From Hyphomonas neptunium ATCC 15444 (GTDB taxonomy: Bacteria; Pseudomonadota; Alphaproteobacteria; Caulobacterales; Hyphomonadaceae): a stretch of DNA of 64,000 nucleotides. Within the stretch, counting starts at the first letter, position 1. Each line of letters begins with the position of its first letter. Made by a program: the position numbers and the translations under genes. The stretch is from NCBI RefSeq assembly GCF_000013025.1, contig NC_008358.1, positions 1,054,001-1,118,000 on the forward strand. The letters run 5' to 3'. Under the pieces are notes generated by a model. That model did no database searches. It was not told the DNA's origin and saw nothing but the letters and a program-made list of their open reading frames with translations. Positions 62,383-64,000 of this stretch are shown in pieces.

Positions 62383-63959
62383 AGGCCGAGGGCTCCGGGA
62401 TTGACGTTGCCTTTGGGATCAAGGGTAGCCTTCACGGCCTTGAGCAGGGAAAGCGAGGCATCGCTGAGAACTTCCGAATACGGATAGCAGCGCCCGATCT
62501 GGAAATGGGCCGCGCCATAGGAGTCGAAAATATCCACCACGCCGCGCCGCGCCTTGGTGACCGCCGCTGTTGCCTCCGGATTGGAGGGGAAGCGTTTGAG
62601 CTTTTTCAGATGGGCCGGTTCAACGGTCTGCTCATGGATCGCCAGGAGCTCCTCGGGCCACATGAACACAGGCTCGATGAGGTAGGCCGTCGTGCCCAGC
62701 GTGCTGATGAGGAAGCCGGTCTGGATTTCGTATTTGTCGAACACATCTGAAAGAGAGGCGAAATAGTCTTCCAGCGCCTTCCAGACCTTCGGGCCATCTG
62801 AGATCGCCACAATGCCATGCACCGGCACCCAGCGTTCGCCTTCGGCGCCGAGGATCGTGTTGGGCGGCGTGAAGGGATTTGCGCGGACGATTTTTGGAAT
62901 GGAGTTTTCAGACTCCTTGCCGCCAGCGGCCGTGCAGGCAGCTTTCAGGCGCTTCATATCATCGGCCACGCCCGCTTTGGAGCGGCCTTCGACCACGAAA
63001 TGCAGGCTCCAGCTGTCAGCTTCCATGAAGCTGCGCCCGGCCATGGCGATCTTGGCGCCTTCCTGAAGACCCTTCAGCAGATTGCCCTGGGCCTTGACGA
63101 CATTCGCCAAGGTCTTGGTGTCGGCGGCGAGCGAGGCGCGCTTCAGGCGCACGCGGGTGAGCGCAGGATCGAAGCCGAAGACTTCGCAGGCAAGGTTCTG
63201 ACGGGCGACAGCGGCTGTCGCTTCGGCGCAGGCCTCGCGGGTGGCAAATTCGAACGTCGCCCAGTCTTCATGTTCCGGCCACGGAATGAGGCGGAAGGTG
63301 ATTTCTGCCTTGAAACCGAGCGCGCCGGAATCGCCGCAGAAAAGACCGGTCAGGTCCGGCCCGTAATAACGCCAGAAGGGTTTGCCGACCTTGGTGGCGC
63401 CCGTGCCGGTGCGCACGCGCGTGCCATCGGCGAGGATCACGGTGAGGCCCGTCACGCTGTCGGCGGTCGTGCCATAAATGCCCGCGCCGAAGATGGCATT
63501 GCCCTGCGAAAGTCCGCCGCCGACGGTGGAGTTGAGGCCCGAGAGCGGGCCCCAGAACGGCGTGCGCAGACCCAGCGGCTTCAGCGCGTCGTAGAGCTGT
63601 TTCCAGGTCACGCCCGCCTGCGCGGTGACATACATGTCGTCCTTGTTGATCTCCACGATCTTGTCGAGGCGGGAGAGATCAAGGATGCCGACGCCCGGAC
63701 GGTCCGGCGTGGTGCTGCTGGTGTAGGACATGCCGCCGCCGCGCGGGTTGAGCGCAACGCCGTGCTGGTGGCAGGCTTCTACGGTTTGCTGGAGTTGCTC
63801 GATGGTCCCCGGCGAGGCGATGAAATCGGCCGTTACGCCGGCGGCCCAGATGTCCTGGCTCATCAATTCGCGGGCGGCGAGATCTTCATTGAGGCCCGCC
63901 GGGCCGAGAATCTGTTTGAGGGCGGAGGTGATGGTCTTGGGGGTGGTGGCGGCTTCCAT
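62379..63959 (-). CDS. FAD-binding oxidase of the GlcD/vanillyl-alcohol-oxidase superfamily
   Basis: A 526-residue PCMH-type flavoprotein. The FAD domain has NPRGGGMSYTSS and the long GLSGLNSTVGGGLSQGNAIFGAGIYGTTADSVTG loop; the C-terminal substrate cap ends DPKGNVNPGALGL. This is the general layout of D-2-hydroxyacid dehydrogenases and 4-alkylphenol oxidases. It lacks a signal peptide. It is the first gene of a three-gene operon (oxidase, aldehyde dehydrogenase, hydratase) that converges on the catabolic island. The upstream control region is cut by the window edge. Confidence 0.88.
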   Translation of the reverse strand: MEAATTPKTITSALKQILGPAGLNEDLAARELMSQDIWAAGVTADFIASPGTIEQLQQTVEACHQHGVALNPRGGGMSYTSSTTPDRPGVGILDLSRLDKIVEINKDDMYVTAQAGVTWKQLYDALKPLGLRTPFWGPLSGLNSTVGGGLSQGNAIFGAGIYGTTADSVTGLTVILADGTRVRTGTGATKVGKPFWRYYGPDLTGLFCGDSGALGFKAEITFRLIPWPEHEDWATFEFATREACAEATAAVARQNLACEVFGFDPALTRVRLKRASLAADTKTLANVVKAQGNLLKGLQEGAKIAMAGRSFMEADSWSLHFVVEGRSKAGVADDMKRLKAACTAAGGKESENSIPKIVRANPFTPPNTILGAEGERWVPVHGIVAISDGPKVWKALEDYFASLSDVFDKYEIQTGFLISTLGTTAYLIEPVFMWPEELLAIHEQTVEPAHLKKLKRFPSNPEATAAVTKARRGVVDIFDSYGAAHFQIGRCYPYSEVLSDASLSLLKAVKATLDPKGNVNPGALGL

Positions 63960-64000
63960 GGCGGGTCTCCGGGAGGGTCAAACGGGTTTGAAAAGGGCAA

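Overview
This is a GC-rich, gene-dense alphaproteobacterial chromosome segment. The Fur-box/TonB/PepSY iron module, the DUF805 genes, the YqgE and LipB types and the overall style suggest the Hyphomonadaceae (Hyphomonas-like). That placement rests on general impression, not on a database search.

Layout. 1-9.5 kb: the 3' part of threonine synthase (cut by the window edge), a GNAT acetyltransferase, an EAL phosphodiesterase, a SUFU-domain protein and YqgE, then a Fur-box-controlled TonB receptor/PepSY iron module, a Prx5 peroxiredoxin and an SPFH-NfeD pair. 9.6-11.65 kb: an Arg/Pro-rich orphan gene, a G-run tract, a double-hairpin repeat and an IS110-family insertion sequence whose upstream non-coding end can fold like a bridge RNA. 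11.7-18.2 kb: a serine hydrolase, a biotin-dependent acyl-CoA carboxylase alpha subunit, three DUF805-type membrane proteins, lipB and tRNA-Leu(GAG). 18.3-27.2 kb: one long minus-strand operon, paoA-paoB-paoC, an XdhC/MocA fusion, moaA-D-E-B-C and a TauE-type exporter. It holds a Tat-exported molybdenum aldehyde oxidoreductase together with much of its cofactor pathway. 27.4-29.1 kb: an AI-2E-type permease and a DJ-1/PfpI protein.

29.5-60.2 kb (possibly to 64 kb) is the most interesting part. It is a large catabolic island of about thirty genes in short divergent operons: a LeuCD-like hydro-lyase, an HMG-CoA-lyase homologue, two CaiB CoA-transferases, CitE-like lyase, MaoC hydratase, acyl-CoA dehydrogenase, two MmgE/PrpD proteins, a PaaK-like ligase, an amidase, SDR and MDR oxidoreductases, a methyltransferase, a deacetylase-fold protein, several lipoproteins, a TonB receptor, a sodium symporter, an MFS carrier and one GntR/UTRA regulator. 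Eight intergenic regions carry a shared near-palindrome, AAAWGATATATCWTTT (nine clear copies plus one weak). A second palindrome, TTGTCCGGACAA, precedes the CitE operon, and its TGTCCGGACA core recurs at the first PrpD start codon. Together these suggest a dedicated, coordinately controlled pathway that takes up an exogenous carboxylic, possibly amide- or ester-linked, compound, makes CoA esters of it and cleaves them to central intermediates. The substrate cannot be read from the sequence. The CitE-MaoC-acyl-CoA dehydrogenase-CaiB block resembles itaconate/C5-dicarboxyl-CoA breakdown.

At the right edge a minus-strand operon (FAD oxidase, aldehyde dehydrogenase, enoyl-CoA hydratase) converges on the island and may feed it. 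It has no recognisable operator within the window.
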